A DNA stretch of 64,000 nt from Albibacterium bauzanense (GTDB lineage: Bacteria > Bacteroidota > Bacteroidia > Sphingobacteriales > Sphingobacteriaceae): positions 1 to 64,000 of the forward strand of contig NZ_SMGO01000002.1 of assembly GCF_004339765.1 (NCBI RefSeq), given 5' to 3'. Below the pieces are notes generated by a model. The model was not told where the DNA came from. It saw nothing but the letters and a program-made list of their open reading frames with translations, and did no database searches. This document shows, piece by piece, positions 26,691 to 37,847 of the stretch; position 1 is the first letter of the stretch, and each line of letters opens with the position of its first letter. The translations under genes and the position numbers were made by a program.

Positions 26691-26722
26691 ATAAAAAATT
26701 GTTTATTATGGTTTATTTAAAA

Positions 26723-26736
26723 TGCAAACGTTGGCA
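26723..26736. promoter_or_regulatory. LacI-family operator, site 6 (fusion operon proximal)
   Basis: TGCAAACGTTGGCA, identical to site 3, only 32 bp before the start of the ThuA fusion gene. Inverted relative to site 7, 72 bp away start to start. Confidence 0.82.
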
Positions 26737-26753
26737 ATCAACCAATCAATAAC

Positions 26754-26761
26754 CAAATTTA
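26754..26761 (-). promoter_or_regulatory. Putative -7 element of the fusion operon
   Basis: On the minus strand this reads TAAATTTG, a full match to the Bacteroidota TAnnTTTG box. An ATTG that could serve as the -33 element is about 21 bp further upstream (26783-26786). The box lies between operators 6 and 7, so a bound repressor would cover or loop the promoter. Confidence 0.5.
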
Positions 26762-26794
26762 ATAATGCTGACAATATTAGATCAATAATACCAA

Positions 26795-26808
26795 TGCCAA
26801 CGTTCGCA
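26795..26808. promoter_or_regulatory. LacI-family operator, site 7 (fusion operon distal)
   Basis: TGCCAACGTTCGCA, one change from site 1. Site and flanks (AATGCTGACA, TAGATCAATAATAC) are repeated in front of the araC gene at 42522-42610. Confidence 0.8.
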
Positions 26809-26859
26809 TCCTAAACGTAAATATATATTATTATTTTAATATTTAAAAATTAGCATGAA

Positions 26860-27800
<941 letters not shown>

Positions 27801-27918
27801 TTATTACTTACTAGGTTTTCATTCATAATTAGGTTAGGCACAAGCATAGATTTCCTAAACTTTCATTTAATAGAAAAGCATAATGTACTTCTGCTAAAAT
27901 AGTAAATATCATATAACT

Positions 27919-30363
27919 TTATCCTCCAATTAATGTATAACTTTTCCCTTTCTTAGTTTTGATATCATAAAGCCAATTCTCAGGCATAGAAACACTTAGA
28001 TCCTTATTTGATGGCTTAATAAGGGGCGAAGGTATATTTACTATTTTATATAGCGGATTTGGATTAACTCCACTCGACTTCTTCAGCAAGTTGTTTGTTT
28101 CAGCCTGATTTAACCTTACACGAAGATTACCACCAACTGATGAGTGCACAACCAAGCGCGTTACTTTATGATTATCCCAATCCATATCAATAATAAAACC
28201 GCCTCTGGCTACCAAACCTTTTACACTTCCTTTTCCCCAAACATCAGGCAAAGCAGGTAACAAATAAACAAATCCATCATGGCTTTGCATCAACATTTCA
28301 GCAACACCAGAAGTATATCCAAAATTACCATCGATTTGAAAAGGAGGATGTGCATCAAATAGATTTGGATACGTACCACCTGATCCTCTTCCTACAGGCG
28401 CAATTTGATCAGTTATTAGCTTGTAAGCATGATTGCCATCAAGTAAACGTGCCCATAAATTAATTTTCCAAGCCATTGACCATCCTGTTGAAACATCACT
28501 GCGATAAATCATTGAATTTTTTGCTGCAGCAAAAAGTTCAGGATTACGGAATGGCGATATCTGATTTCCAGGAAACAAACCATATAGATGCGATACATGA
28601 CGATGATGGTCAGTTGGAGAATCCATATCCTCTAACCACTCCTGTAACTGGCCATATTTACCAACCTGCATAGGTGGAAGTCTCTTTCGATAACTTAGAA
28701 CACTATCAGCAAATGCTTTGTCGATATTTAAATCAGCAGCAGCACTCGCAACAGCTGTAAACAGACCATAAACTAACTGATTATCCATTGTTGTACCTGC
28801 AGAAACAGAGACCTGATCTCTGCCTTTAGTAAGATAGGCATTTTCAGGCGATACTGAAGGAGATACAACCAACCAACCATGTTCCTCTTCTGGCTGTAAA
28901 ACATCAACAAAATACTGAGCGGCACCTTTCATTAGTGGATAATACTTTTTAAGAAAAGCACGGTCTCCAGTATACAAATAGTGTTCCCAAAGATGCTGAC
29001 AAAGCCAGGCATTACCTGTCGGCCAAAGTCCCCAAAATGCACCATCAACAATACCTGTAATTCTCCATATATCTGTATTATGGTGTAATGACCATCCCCT
29101 TGCACCGTACATTTCCCTTGCAGTCGTCTTTCCAGTAACAGATAAGTCTTCTATCATATCAAAAAGTGGTGCACTCAGCTCTGATAATTGTGTAACTTCA
29201 CTTGGCCAGTAATTCATTTGGGCATTTATGTTTACCGTATATTTACTGTCCCACGCCCCTTTTAAATCGCCATTCCATATACCTTGTAAGTTTGCAGGCT
29301 GCGAGCCGGGTTGAGACGATGAAATAAGCAAATATCTACCAAACTGAAAATAGAGCTCTGCCAATTGCGGGTCTTTCCCATTGGCAAAATCTTTAATCCG
29401 AACATCTGTAGTAGCTTTTGCAGCTTCACTTATACCTAAATCTAATTTTACCCTATTATAATACTCTTGATAAAACTTAGAATGAGCATGTAATAACGTT
29501 TCAAAATCCTTTTTATAAGCCTTATTCAAAATACTTTGTGCACGACTAAAGGGATCTGCACTAATATCATGATAATTTACAAAGTTGGTAGCCATAGATA
29601 AGTAAATTACTGCAGTATCAGCGTTATTAATTTTGATGCCTGCCGTATCAGCAGTAACAACACCGCCAGAATTTTTTACACGAGTGATAACATTAAATTT
29701 AACCTTACCTTTTTGATTTTCATGATCACTCCCTAAACCCGATAAAACCAGATCTCCCATATGGATTTCTTTATTTTCTTTAAGTGGGCTTTGCAATGTA
29801 ATATCGCATGTGATCATCTTAGGTTTGTCAGCAGTCAACCTAACCATTAAAACATTATCAGTAAAGGATGTGAAATATTCCCTTTTATAACGCACTCCGT
29901 TATGAACGTAGCTTACTGATGCGGTAGCATCTTCAATATTTAAATCTCTTCTATATTCCGATGTATTTTTGTGGTCAGAAAAGTTAATATATAGGTTTCC
30001 AGCTAGCTGATAAGGCATACCACTATTACCTTTCGGACCCAACAACTTATTGGCCACTAATTGGGCTTCTTCAAACTTTTTTTGAACCAATAATGCCCTA
30101 ACCTGCTCAATGCCGGACTTAGCATTAACATCATTATTGTTATTCGGCCCCCCAGCCCATATGGTTGATTCGTTTAACTGTAATCGTTCCATTTGAGTTG
30201 TACCAAATACCATTGCTCCAATATAACCATTACCGATAGGTAATGATTCGTTCCAATTACTGGCCGGCTCATTATACCATAAAACATTTTCTTGTGCCAC
30301 AGCAGTTACATGACAAACAAGCAAACTTAGAAATGCAATTAACCTTTGATAATTAAGTTTCAT
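27919..30363 (-). CDS. GH95 alpha-L-fucosidase / alpha-L-galactosidase
   Basis: About 814 residues from the ATG at 30363. The open frame extends 10 codons to a TTG, but the ATG gives a cleaner signal peptide ([17 protein letters not shown]). GH95 hallmarks: [73 protein letters not shown] (active-site asparagines), [21 protein letters not shown] and [17 protein letters not shown]95 inverting enzymes release alpha-1,2-L-fucose from xyloglucan or host-type glycans, and some release L-galactose from complex xylans. It is divergent from susC-2 and carries a copy of the 32-bp AraC-type site upstream. The nearby fucose-oxidation operon supports L-fucose or L-galactose as product. Confidence 0.95.
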   Translation of the reverse strand: MKLNYQRLIAFLSLLVCHVTAVAQENVLWYNEPASNWNESLPIGNGYIGAMVFGTTQMERLQLNESTIWAGGPNNNNDVNAKSGIEQVRALLVQKKFEEAQLVANKLLGPKGNSGMPYQLAGNLYINFSDHKNTSEYRRDLNIEDATASVSYVHNGVRYKREYFTSFTDNVLMVRLTADKPKMITCDITLQSPLKENKEIHMGDLVLSGLGSDHENQKGKVKFNVITRVKNSGGVVTADTAGIKINNADTAVIYLSMATNFVNYHDISADPFSRAQSILNKAYKKDFETLLHAHSKFYQEYYNRVKLDLGISEAAKATTDVRIKDFANGKDPQLAELYFQFGRYLLISSSQPGSQPANLQGIWNGDLKGAWDSKYTVNINAQMNYWPSEVTQLSELSAPLFDMIEDLSVTGKTTAREMYGARGWSLHHNTDIWRITGIVDGAFWGLWPTGNAWLCQHLWEHYLYTGDRAFLKKYYPLMKGAAQYFVDVLQPEEEHGWLVVSPSVSPENAYLTKGRDQVSVSAGTTMDNQLVYGLFTAVASAAADLNIDKAFADSVLSYRKRLPPMQVGKYGQLQEWLEDMDSPTDHHRHVSHLYGLFPGNQISPFRNPELFAAAKNSMIYRSDVSTGWSMAWKINLWARLLDGNHAYKLITDQIAPVGRGSGGTYPNLFDAHPPFQIDGNFGYTSGVAEMLMQSHDGFVYLLPALPDVWGKGSVKGLVARGGFIIDMDWDNHKVTRLVVHSSVGGNLRVRLNQAETNNLLKKSSGVNPNPLYKIVNIPSPLIKPSNKDLSVSMPENWLYDIKTKKGKSYTLIGG

Positions 30364-30485
30364 AATTCTTTTTTTTATATAATTAAGTTCCAACCTACCG
30401 GACTAGCGAACAATCCAAAATGGCAAATAAAGTAAACTATAATTGGCCTCCAAATAAATGCTTTAAATTCAATCTAAGATTACAC

Positions 30486-30517
30486 ATAATTACCCTGTTA
30501 TTAAGGAATATTACCAT
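30486..30517 (+). promoter_or_regulatory. Putative AraC-type site A (GH95 side)
   Basis: A 32-bp site opening ATAATTACCCTGTTATTAAG and closing GAATATTACCAT. ATTACC occurs near both ends, spaced like two half-sites about 21 bp apart, as AraC/XylS proteins need. It lies about 120 bp before the GH95 ATG. It differs from site B at only 2 of 32 positions when site B is read on the other strand. Confidence 0.75.
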
Positions 30518-30698
30518 CGCCAATCTTTTACTTTTCTACGTGTCTCTTGTTATCCTGATCTTATGCAATGTAGTAAGTTCGACCGAAAAAGATAGTACAG
30601 ACTAATAAGAGACTTAAACGATTCTGATTTTCTTAATATCTTTCAAACTCCTAATATTATTTAAACTATCTGACTAGTTATACGAAACATTACAATCA

Positions 30699-30730
30699 AT
30701 GGTAATTTCCCTTAATAACAGGGTAATTAT
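30699..30730 (-). promoter_or_regulatory. Putative AraC-type site B (SusC-2 side)
   Basis: Reverse-orientation copy of site A, 30 of 32 positions identical, about 185 bp before the susC-2 ATG. Orientation relative to the gene it serves is the same as for sites A and C. Confidence 0.75.
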
Positions 30731-30915
30731 GTAAAACCATAAGTCTTTTCTAAATCCTTTATTTGGTTGTTAAGCTACAGCCAAAATGTAGCACCATTTA
30801 TTAACCAATTATAAACGTGATGCGTATGATATAAAAGACAACCCAATTTTGCAATGTAAGAAAGTGTATGCAGCAATTCTGGTGCATACTAAATCAAAAA
30901 CAAACCCAAAAAATT

Positions 30916-33900
30916 ATGAAAGTAAAAAAATCTACCCTGTATTATGCAGGATTTCTATCGCCAAAAAATTTGTCGATCAAAAGAATATTGTTACCCGCTA
31001 TTATGATTGTGGCCACGACAAATATAATGGCTAAAGAAACAAACAAAACACTTGTAAATTCAAATAATTTAATTCTATTACAAACTGAACAACAGGCGAA
31101 CGTTATAACAAGAGTAATTACCTCTAATAACCAAGCCCTCGGAGGAGTTACAATATCTCAACTTCAAGTTTCGGGAAAGATCACTGATGATGCTGGTATG
31201 TCATTGCCAGGGGTGAGTGTAAAAGTAAAGGACACCAACATTGGAACCGTATCAGGTATTGATGGTAATTATACTCTTCCTGCTTCTGGAGAAAATACAG
31301 TTCTTGTATTTTCATACCTGGGATTTGAAACTAAAGAAGTGGTAGTAGGAAATCAATCTACTATTAATGTAATCCTTGTACCAAGTAAATCTTCCTTAGA
31401 TGAAGTTGTTGTAGTTGGATATGGTACGCAAAAGAAAGCAACGTTAACTGGCTCTGTAGTAGATGTGTCTGGCGAGGAGCTAACAAAAAGTCCAAGTGCT
31501 AACGTCACTGCGTCTCTTCAAGGAAAATTACCAGGTATGATAGCCGTACAACGAACTGGAGAACCAGGAAGAGATGATGCCAATATATTAATTCGCGGGA
31601 ATGGAACAACCGGAAACAATTCACCACTTATTATCATTGATGGTGTTGAACGTAGTTTAATTGGTCGGCTAAATAATGAGGATATAGAATCCATATCTGT
31701 ATTAAAAGATGCATCCGCTGCCATTTATGGAGCCCGTGCAGCGAACGGTGTTATTTTAGTAACTACTAAAAAAGGGGAAATCGGCAAACCTGAATTTAGC
31801 ATTTCACTTAATAATGCTTTTAGCCATCCTACTAAGATTCCAGATATGCTAGACGCTGTTACTTTTGCTCAGGTTTATAATGAAGGTAATTACTATAGAG
31901 CTGGTAGACCTGAAAACTCAACACCTTTCTACTCTGATGATGCTATACAAAAATATAGAGATGGTTCTGATCCCGTTCTATATCCAAATACCGATTGGAT
32001 GGGAGAAGTAGTAAAAGACTACTCACTTCAACAAAAACTTAACATGCAAGTAACTGGTGGTTCTGAAGCAGTAAGATACTTACTTTCTTTTGGTACAATG
32101 AGCCAAGATGGAGATTTTAAGCACAATCCTACCGATTATAAACAATATAACTATAGAGGAAAAATTGACGTAAACATCACTGAAAACCTTAGTATAGGTG
32201 CAAACATAAGTGCCATTCTTAGTAAAAAGAACTATTCAATTGTTGGAGGTGAAATCAATTTCGTAAACTTGTTACAAGCTAGCCCGTTATTGGTAGCTAG
32301 ATATCCTAACGGGTTGATCGCACCGGGTAGATTTGGAGAAAGCCCTCTTTTATTAGACCAAAGAGGTTTTAATAATACCAAAGACGAACCTATATATTCT
32401 ACATTTACACTTGGCTACAAAGTTCCATTTGTAAAAGGTTTAAGAATTGATGCTTCATACAATTATGATTTAAGTCATGTATTTCAAAAAAGATTTAATC
32501 TGCCCTATACTTATCATGAATACAATGTAAATACTCAAGAGTACGATCTAAAACAAGGTACTGGTGCTTCAACAGTAGAACTTTGGGACAGATTCACTAG
32601 GTATACTACCCAATTATATAACTACAGGCTTACTTACGAAAATACATTTGGCGATCATAATATAATGGCCATGGTAGGACAAGAACAGCAACAAAATACA
32701 AGTAACTGGACTGAGGCTTATAGAAAGAATTTTGTAAGTCCGGCTATCGATCAAATTAATGCAGGTAGTAGTTCTGCTGAAGATAAGAATAATGGAGGTA
32801 ATGCATCAGCAAGTGCATATAACAGCTATTTAGGTCGTTTAAGTTATGATTTCAAATCTAAGTATCTGTTTGAAACATCATTCCGCTATAATGGATCTCA
32901 AAATTTTCCTAAAACCACAAGATATGGTTTCTTCCCAGCAGTACAAGCTGGTTGGCGTTTATCTGAAGAGGACTTTATTCAAAATGCCCTCCCTTTCGTT
33001 AACAATTTAAAGGTTAGAGCTACCTATGGAGAAGTTGGAAATGACCGTGTAAGCCAATATCAATATTTGCAATTATTCTCATTAGGTGGCAATTATGTGT
33101 TTGGTAGCAATGATGCACCAGGAGTTACTTCTAGCACATTACCCAATCCTAATATAACTTGGGAAGTTAGTAAGAAAACAGACTTTGGATTAGAAGCTTC
33201 TCTTTGGCAAGGATTGTTAGGTTTTGATTTTACTTATTTCACTGAAAAAAGAACCAACATCTTGGCGGCTAGAAATCTTTCAATTCCAGCCATTTTAGGT
33301 TTCCCTTCCTTACCAAACGAAAACATTGGAAAAGTTGATAATAAAGGTTATGAAATCATCATAAACCATAGAAATACATTTAATGAGTTAAGATATAATA
33401 TCTCGGCGAACATGGGTTATGTAAAAAGTAACGTCGTGTTTTTAGATGAAACACCAAATCCAAATGCGCCATGGAAAAGTGTAACAGGGCATCCGGTTGG
33501 AGCCAATCTAATTTATAAAGCAGATGGAATATTTCATACGCAAGCTGAGTTAGATGCCTATCCTCATCAAAGCGGCACACAGGTCGGAGATATTAAAATT
33601 ATTGATTATAATAATGATGGTAAAATTGATTCTGATGACCAATACAGATTTGACAAGTCATCTACTCCAGAAGTAGTATTCGGTATGAATATGAATTTTG
33701 AATGGCGTAGTTTAGACTTAAATGTATTCTTCCAAGGACAAACCAATGTTTACAACTATGATAGTAATTTTGCAAACTTAGGAAACGCGAATTTTACGAA
33801 TGCTTTTGTCGCAAGAGCAGCTGATCGATGGACTGAAAGCAATCCAAACGGCACCATGCCTAGATCCGATGGTTTCTCACCAGGAACAAATACATTCTTT

Positions 33901-34125
33901 TTATACGATGCCACATTTATTAGATTAAAAAGTTTAGAATTAGGTTGGACAGCACCTAAGAAATTAACTTCTACAATTGGATTAAATAGCGTGCGCTTCT
34001 ATGCAAGTGGTTTCAATCTACTTACTTGGTCTAAAGAAAATAAGTGGTCTGATCCAGAAGGAACAACTGCATTGGTTTACCCACAACTAAGAACCATAAA
34101 CTTAGGAGTAAATGTTAAATTTTAA
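30916..34125 (+). CDS. SusC/RagA-family TonB-dependent transporter 2
   Basis: About 1069 residues from the ATG at 30916; the frame is open to an ATG at 30868, but the later start gives a proper signal peptide (RILLPAIMIVATTNIMA) and a reasonable leader. After about 60 residues comes the carboxypeptidase-regulatory-like domain (VSGKITDDAGMSLPGVSV), then DEVVVVGYGTQKKATLTGSV, the plug (GVILVTTKKG) and a barrel ending NLGVNVKF. Imports oligosaccharides with TonB energy. It overlaps or abuts susD-2 downstream and is divergent from GH95. The AraC-type site B upstream predicts activation with GH95 and the fucose operon. Confidence 0.95.
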   Translation: MKVKKSTLYYAGFLSPKNLSIKRILLPAIMIVATTNIMAKETNKTLVNSNNLILLQTEQQANVITRVITSNNQALGGVTISQLQVSGKITDDAGMSLPGVSVKVKDTNIGTVSGIDGNYTLPASGENTVLVFSYLGFETKEVVVGNQSTINVILVPSKSSLDEVVVVGYGTQKKATLTGSVVDVSGEELTKSPSANVTASLQGKLPGMIAVQRTGEPGRDDANILIRGNGTTGNNSPLIIIDGVERSLIGRLNNEDIESISVLKDASAAIYGARAANGVILVTTKKGEIGKPEFSISLNNAFSHPTKIPDMLDAVTFAQVYNEGNYYRAGRPENSTPFYSDDAIQKYRDGSDPVLYPNTDWMGEVVKDYSLQQKLNMQVTGGSEAVRYLLSFGTMSQDGDFKHNPTDYKQYNYRGKIDVNITENLSIGANISAILSKKNYSIVGGEINFVNLLQASPLLVARYPNGLIAPGRFGESPLLLDQRGFNNTKDEPIYSTFTLGYKVPFVKGLRIDASYNYDLSHVFQKRFNLPYTYHEYNVNTQEYDLKQGTGASTVELWDRFTRYTTQLYNYRLTYENTFGDHNIMAMVGQEQQQNTSNWTEAYRKNFVSPAIDQINAGSSSAEDKNNGGNASASAYNSYLGRLSYDFKSKYLFETSFRYNGSQNFPKTTRYGFFPAVQAGWRLSEEDFIQNALPFVNNLKVRATYGEVGNDRVSQYQYLQLFSLGGNYVFGSNDAPGVTSSTLPNPNITWEVSKKTDFGLEASLWQGLLGFDFTYFTEKRTNILAARNLSIPAILGFPSLPNENIGKVDNKGYEIIINHRNTFNELRYNISANMGYVKSNVVFLDETPNPNAPWKSVTGHPVGANLIYKADGIFHTQAELDAYPHQSGTQVGDIKIIDYNNDGKIDSDDQYRFDKSSTPEVVFGMNMNFEWRSLDLNVFFQGQTNVYNYDSNFANLGNANFTNAFVARAADRWTESNPNGTMPRSDGFSPGTNTFFLYDATFIRLKSLELGWTAPKKLTSTIGLNSVRFYASGFNLLTWSKENKWSDPEGTTALVYPQLRTINLGVNVKF

Positions 34126-34135
34126 AAAGAAGGAA

Positions 34136-35842
34136 ATGAAAAAATTAATTTTATTAATCATAATGAGTTGCGGATTTTATTCTTGTAGCGATAATATCCT
34201 CAACCTTTCGCCAATAGATCAAATTAGCGAAGATGCCGTATGGACAGACTCTAAGCTTTTAGCTGCATACCAAACAGAGCTATATAACTCCATACAACAT
34301 GGTTTCAAAATACACATGCAATCTAAAGCTACGGACGAAGCTTTTGCTAGTATTGACTTTGATATAGGTGTAATCCCAAGAGGTAATCTTAATGCAGATA
34401 ATGTTGGTAATGTATCCAATGAGCATTGGACTGGCGGGGGTAACATTTACTATTGGAACACCGGTTTTAAATACATAAGAAAAATCAATCTTTTTCTTGA
34501 GAAAATGGAATCAAGTACACTTGAACTTAATGATAAAGCGAGATTGATTGCTGAATCAAAATTCTTAAGGGCGTTTATTTATTTCCAGTTCATTGAAAGA
34601 TTTGGAGGTGTCCCTATTGTAGATAAAACTTTTAATCTAGGAGATGAATTTTCTTTTACAAGAAATACATTTGATGAAAATGTCGCTTTTATTGAATCTG
34701 ATTTGAATGCAGCCATACCTGACTTACCAGCCAGATATGCCTCAACCGATGCGGATTTTGGTAGAGCTACAGCAGATGCATGTAAAGCATTGAAATCTCG
34801 ATTATTCTTATATGCTGCTTCACCACTTTTTAATACTACTAATGATCGAAGTAAATGGGAAAAAGCAAGAGACGCCGCTAAAGATCTATTGAATAGTGGA
34901 TATTCATTACACCCAGATTACACCACACTTTTCAATCAACCAAGTGGTTCTGCAAATAATGAGATCATCTTTTCCAGACAGTTTTCAAGTACAAACTCTC
35001 ACCAAAACCCCATGAATAATTTAGGTCGTAGGTATGGTGCTTACGGTGGATGGTGGTCTAGTAACGGTCCTTCTCAAAATTTAATAGATGATTATGACAT
35101 GATCAATGGCGAGCGTCCATTTATTTATTCAGGTAGTGGGGCCAATATCACTAAAAGTGTTAACCCTCTTTCTGGATATGATCCTCAGAACCCGTACAGC
35201 AATCGCGACCCACGTTTAGATGCGACAGTTATACATAATGGAAGCCAATACCATGGTGATACTTTTGAAATGTGGGTAGCATCCGACGGAAATACCTGGG
35301 GCTATGACACCTACAAAGAAAGTGGAGATAATCCTCGTTCAAACTATCAATTAAAAAAGTTTATGCCAGACGTTAATACACCTCTTAGCTGGCAATACAA
35401 CTATACAAACCCATGGATAATATTCCGTTTGGGCGAGATATATCTTAACTATGCCGAGGCTTCGTTTGAATTAGGAGACGAAGCTACAGCAAGAGAATAT
35501 CTATCAAAAGTTAGAGATAGGGCCAGCGTTAACATGCCAGCCATACCTTCTACTGTAACAGGCGAAGCATTAAGACAAAGAATCTACAACGAACGTAGAG
35601 TTGAGCTAGCATTTGAGGAACACAGATACTGGGATGTAAGAAGATGGAAAATTGCTGAAGATGTTGGAAACAGACCAATTTACGGCATGGATATATTTAA
35701 AGATACTAATGGTAATTTAGAATATGTTCCCGTTTTACTACTTAAAAGAACATTTCTACCTAAAATGTATTTATTACCTATTCAAACTAGTGAAATTAAT
35801 AAGAACAATGGTTCATTAAGCCAAACTCCTGACTGGCAATAA
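34136..35842 (+). CDS. SusD/RagB-family glycan-binding lipoprotein 2
   Basis: About 568 residues from the ATG at 34136, which has an AGAAGGAA ribosome site; the frame also reaches an ATG at 34112 overlapping susC by 14 bp. Lipoprotein signal ends at FYSC. The SusD fold shows NIYYWNTGFKYIRKINLFLE, AESKFLRAFIYFQFIERFGG, IIFRLGEIYLNYAEASFELG and YNERRVELAFEEHRYWDVRR. Partner of SusC-2 for a glycan that is probably fucosylated or L-galactosylated, judged from the adjacent GH95. A clear terminator follows. Confidence 0.95.
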   Translation: MKKLILLIIMSCGFYSCSDNILNLSPIDQISEDAVWTDSKLLAAYQTELYNSIQHGFKIHMQSKATDEAFASIDFDIGVIPRGNLNADNVGNVSNEHWTGGGNIYYWNTGFKYIRKINLFLEKMESSTLELNDKARLIAESKFLRAFIYFQFIERFGGVPIVDKTFNLGDEFSFTRNTFDENVAFIESDLNAAIPDLPARYASTDADFGRATADACKALKSRLFLYAASPLFNTTNDRSKWEKARDAAKDLLNSGYSLHPDYTTLFNQPSGSANNEIIFSRQFSSTNSHQNPMNNLGRRYGAYGGWWSSNGPSQNLIDDYDMINGERPFIYSGSGANITKSVNPLSGYDPQNPYSNRDPRLDATVIHNGSQYHGDTFEMWVASDGNTWGYDTYKESGDNPRSNYQLKKFMPDVNTPLSWQYNYTNPWIIFRLGEIYLNYAEASFELGDEATAREYLSKVRDRASVNMPAIPSTVTGEALRQRIYNERRVELAFEEHRYWDVRRWKIAEDVGNRPIYGMDIFKDTNGNLEYVPVLLLKRTFLPKMYLLPIQTSEINKNNGSLSQTPDWQ

Positions 35843-35868
35843 CCAATAAATTTAGTTGTTTTACATTG

Positions 35869-35907
35869 AATGCGCCATTGCTATAAAACAATGGCGCATT
35901 TTTTATT
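35869..35907 (+). terminator. Intrinsic terminator after SusD-2
   Basis: A perfect 12-bp GC-containing stem (AATGCGCCATTG, arms 35869-35880 and 35889-35900) with an 8-base loop, followed at once by TTTTATT. Textbook intrinsic terminator on the plus strand. Confidence 0.92.
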
Positions 35908-35963
35908 AAGAGAAATATAAAACAACCCCTAGGCTATAGAAACAGCAGCTTTCTCTATTAGAG

Positions 35964-35991
35964 TAATTGTTTAAATAGGTTTAAACAATTA
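35964..35991 (-). terminator. Hairpin at the end of the fucose-type operon
   Basis: A perfect 12-bp inverted repeat (TAATTGTTTAAA, arms 35964-35975 and 35980-35991) with a 4-base loop, overlapping the stop codon of the zinc dehydrogenase gene. Confidence 0.65.
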
Positions 35992-37005
35992 TAGATTAGC
36001 CATTGCCTTAATTACAGACGACTTAGGGTCAAGCCAGCTTTTAAAATCGGTGCTAAGAGTACTAAAATCTGAACGATGTGTTATATAGTTCATTGGGTCA
36101 ATCAACCCCTTCTTCATTGAATCAATCACATGCTCAAAATCAGCCCTTGTGGCATTTCTACTACTCATTAGCGATCCTTCACGCTTATGAAACTCTGGAT
36201 GGCTAAACGATATTTCTTCTTTCTGCAAACCTATCAGAATAAGACGTGAACCATGTGCCATATATTGAAATGCAGAATTTATAGCACTTCGGCTACCGGT
36301 TGCATCTATTACAACAGTAGGCATTTCACCACCTGTAATCTTCCGTATTTGCTGCTTTACATCTAAACGTGCATTAACTGTATACTCGAAGCCGAGTTTC
36401 TCCTTACAAAATGCTAAGCGGCTATCCTTAATATCCATAGCAATTACTCGCGCTCCAGCGATTCTGGCAAATTCCATTGCCCCTAAACCAATTGGACCTG
36501 CACCAATAACTAAAACAAATTCATTCTCAACAATAGAAGCACGTCTCACGCCGTGAACTCCAATAGCTAGCGGCTCTACCAATGCAAGCTCATCATAAGT
36601 TAACCCATTACCATGTACTAATAATCGAGATGGAACGGACAAATATTCCACCATGCCACCATCCATGTGTACTCCACAAACCTTCAAACTTACACAACAA
36701 TTAGGTTTACCATTATTACAAGCAATGCAATCTCCACAATTAATATATGGAATAAAGGTAACAGGTTCGCCAATAACAAAACCTGGCGCATTATCAGCCT
36801 CTATCAATTCTCCAGAAAGCTCATGCCCTAGAATACGTGGGTAATCAAAATAGGGTTGCGTACCTTGGAAAGCATGTAGGTCTGTGCCACAAATACCTAT
36901 TCTTTTAATTTTTATGATTGCATTATTCTCAGTTAATGATGGCCGATCAGCCTGTTTATACTCAAATTTTCCCGGTTGGGAACAAACTAACGAATCCATT
37001 TTCAT
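35989..37005 (-). CDS. Zinc-dependent medium-chain sugar-acid/alcohol dehydrogenase
   Basis: 338 residues, MDR family. The catalytic zinc segment is GICGTDLHAFQG with GHELSG, the structural zinc loop is NCGDCIACNNGKPNCC, and the NAD-binding motif is VIGAGPIGLGAMEFA. Last gene of the esterase-transporter-aldose dehydrogenase-lactonase operon, 2 bp after the lactonase. By position it may oxidise 2-keto-3-deoxy-L-fuconate or L-fuconate itself. Zinc dehydrogenases of this type also act on gulonate or threonine, so the substrate is inferred only from the operon. Confidence 0.85.
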   Translation of the reverse strand: MKMDSLVCSQPGKFEYKQADRPSLTENNAIIKIKRIGICGTDLHAFQGTQPYFDYPRILGHELSGELIEADNAPGFVIGEPVTFIPYINCGDCIACNNGKPNCCVSLKVCGVHMDGGMVEYLSVPSRLLVHGNGLTYDELALVEPLAIGVHGVRRASIVENEFVLVIGAGPIGLGAMEFARIAGARVIAMDIKDSRLAFCKEKLGFEYTVNARLDVKQQIRKITGGEMPTVVIDATGSRSAINSAFQYMAHGSRLILIGLQKEEISFSHPEFHKREGSLMSSRNATRADFEHVIDSMKKGLIDPMNYITHRSDFSTLSTDFKSWLDPKSSVIKAMANL

Positions 37006-37007
37006 TC

Positions 37008-37838
37008 TTATAACCTATAAAACTCAATTGCATTTTTGCCAAAAACCTTCTGTTGTTCCTCATCACTATATCCTGAAAAATAGTTTTTAACAATCTCATA
37101 AACCTCACTAAAGGATCCGGATAATGTACAAACCGGCCAATCCGACCCAAACATAACCCTGTCAACTCCAAAAGCTTCAACAACAATATCTATATAAGGG
37201 TCAAACTCATCTGCTGACCACTGATTCCATCTTGTTTCAGTAACCATACCTGAAATTTTGCAGAACACATTCCTATACTTGGAAATTTCGATTATATCGG
37301 TACGCCAATTTTCCAAGATATTATCTTTAATAAAGGGCTTGGCAATATGATCGATAACGAATCGCTGTTCGGGGAATTTTGCGACCAATTCTTTAGCAAA
37401 TTGTAACTGGTCGGGATTTATTAGAATATCATAAGTATAATCATACTTAGTAAGTAGCGATATTCCATTTAAAAAATCAGGCCGTAACATAAAATCCCGT
37501 TGCTGTTCACCTTGAAGAACATGACGAAACCCTTTTAATTTTTTAAATTGACTGTAATAATCGAGTCTTTTCTCTACATTGGGGGACAAAAGATTTACCC
37601 AACCTACAATACCTTTAATAAAGTTATATTGTTCGGCATTGAGTTGTTGGAAATCATTTTCTTCTTCTGACTGATTTGATTGAACAACCACACAACCATC
37701 AAATCCATTTGCTTTTAAGGCTACGCCTAACTCTGGCGGTAAATAATCCCGTTGAAGTATAGCCATATCTTCTGTAATCCATGAATCCCTTATTGGATCA
37801 TATTTCCAAAAGTGCTGGTGCGAATCAATCTTTAGCAT
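37008..37838 (-). CDS. Amidohydrolase-2 family lactonase (L-fuconolactonase-like)
   Basis: 276 residues, the usual length of L-fuconolactone hydrolases. Starts IDSHQHFWKYDPIRDSWI (metal-binding HxH), with GFRHVLQGE, RFVIDHIAKP and MFGSDWPVC (late aspartate) in family order. These TIM-barrel enzymes open sugar-acid lactones in the cytosol. It directly follows an aldose 1-dehydrogenase that would make the lactone and precedes a dehydrogenase by 2 bp. L-fucono- or L-galactonolactone is the best substrate guess given GH95 and the FucP-like transporter. Confidence 0.88.
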   Translation of the reverse strand: MLKIDSHQHFWKYDPIRDSWITEDMAILQRDYLPPELGVALKANGFDGCVVVQSNQSEEENDFQQLNAEQYNFIKGIVGWVNLLSPNVEKRLDYYSQFKKLKGFRHVLQGEQQRDFMLRPDFLNGISLLTKYDYTYDILINPDQLQFAKELVAKFPEQRFVIDHIAKPFIKDNILENWRTDIIEISKYRNVFCKISGMVTETRWNQWSADEFDPYIDIVVEAFGVDRVMFGSDWPVCTLSGSFSEVYEIVKNYFSGYSDEEQQKVFGKNAIEFYRL

Positions 37839-37847
37839 TTCGGAAAG

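Larger units (their letters stand above)
30364..30915. other. Divergent control region GH95 / SusC-2
   Basis: About 550 bp between divergent starts with no convincing gene. Two near-identical 32-bp sites lie at 30486-30517 and 30699-30730 in opposite orientation, one for each direction. CAATTTTG at 30844-30851 resembles a -7 element for susC-2 at a sensible distance from the ATG at 30916. No LacI-type operator is present here. Confidence 0.7.

Noticed and set aside
30420-30605. Small plus-strand frame in the GH95/SusC-2 intergenic region
   Set aside because: It runs through regulatory site A, has no ribosome site and no recognisable product, so the region is better read as control DNA.
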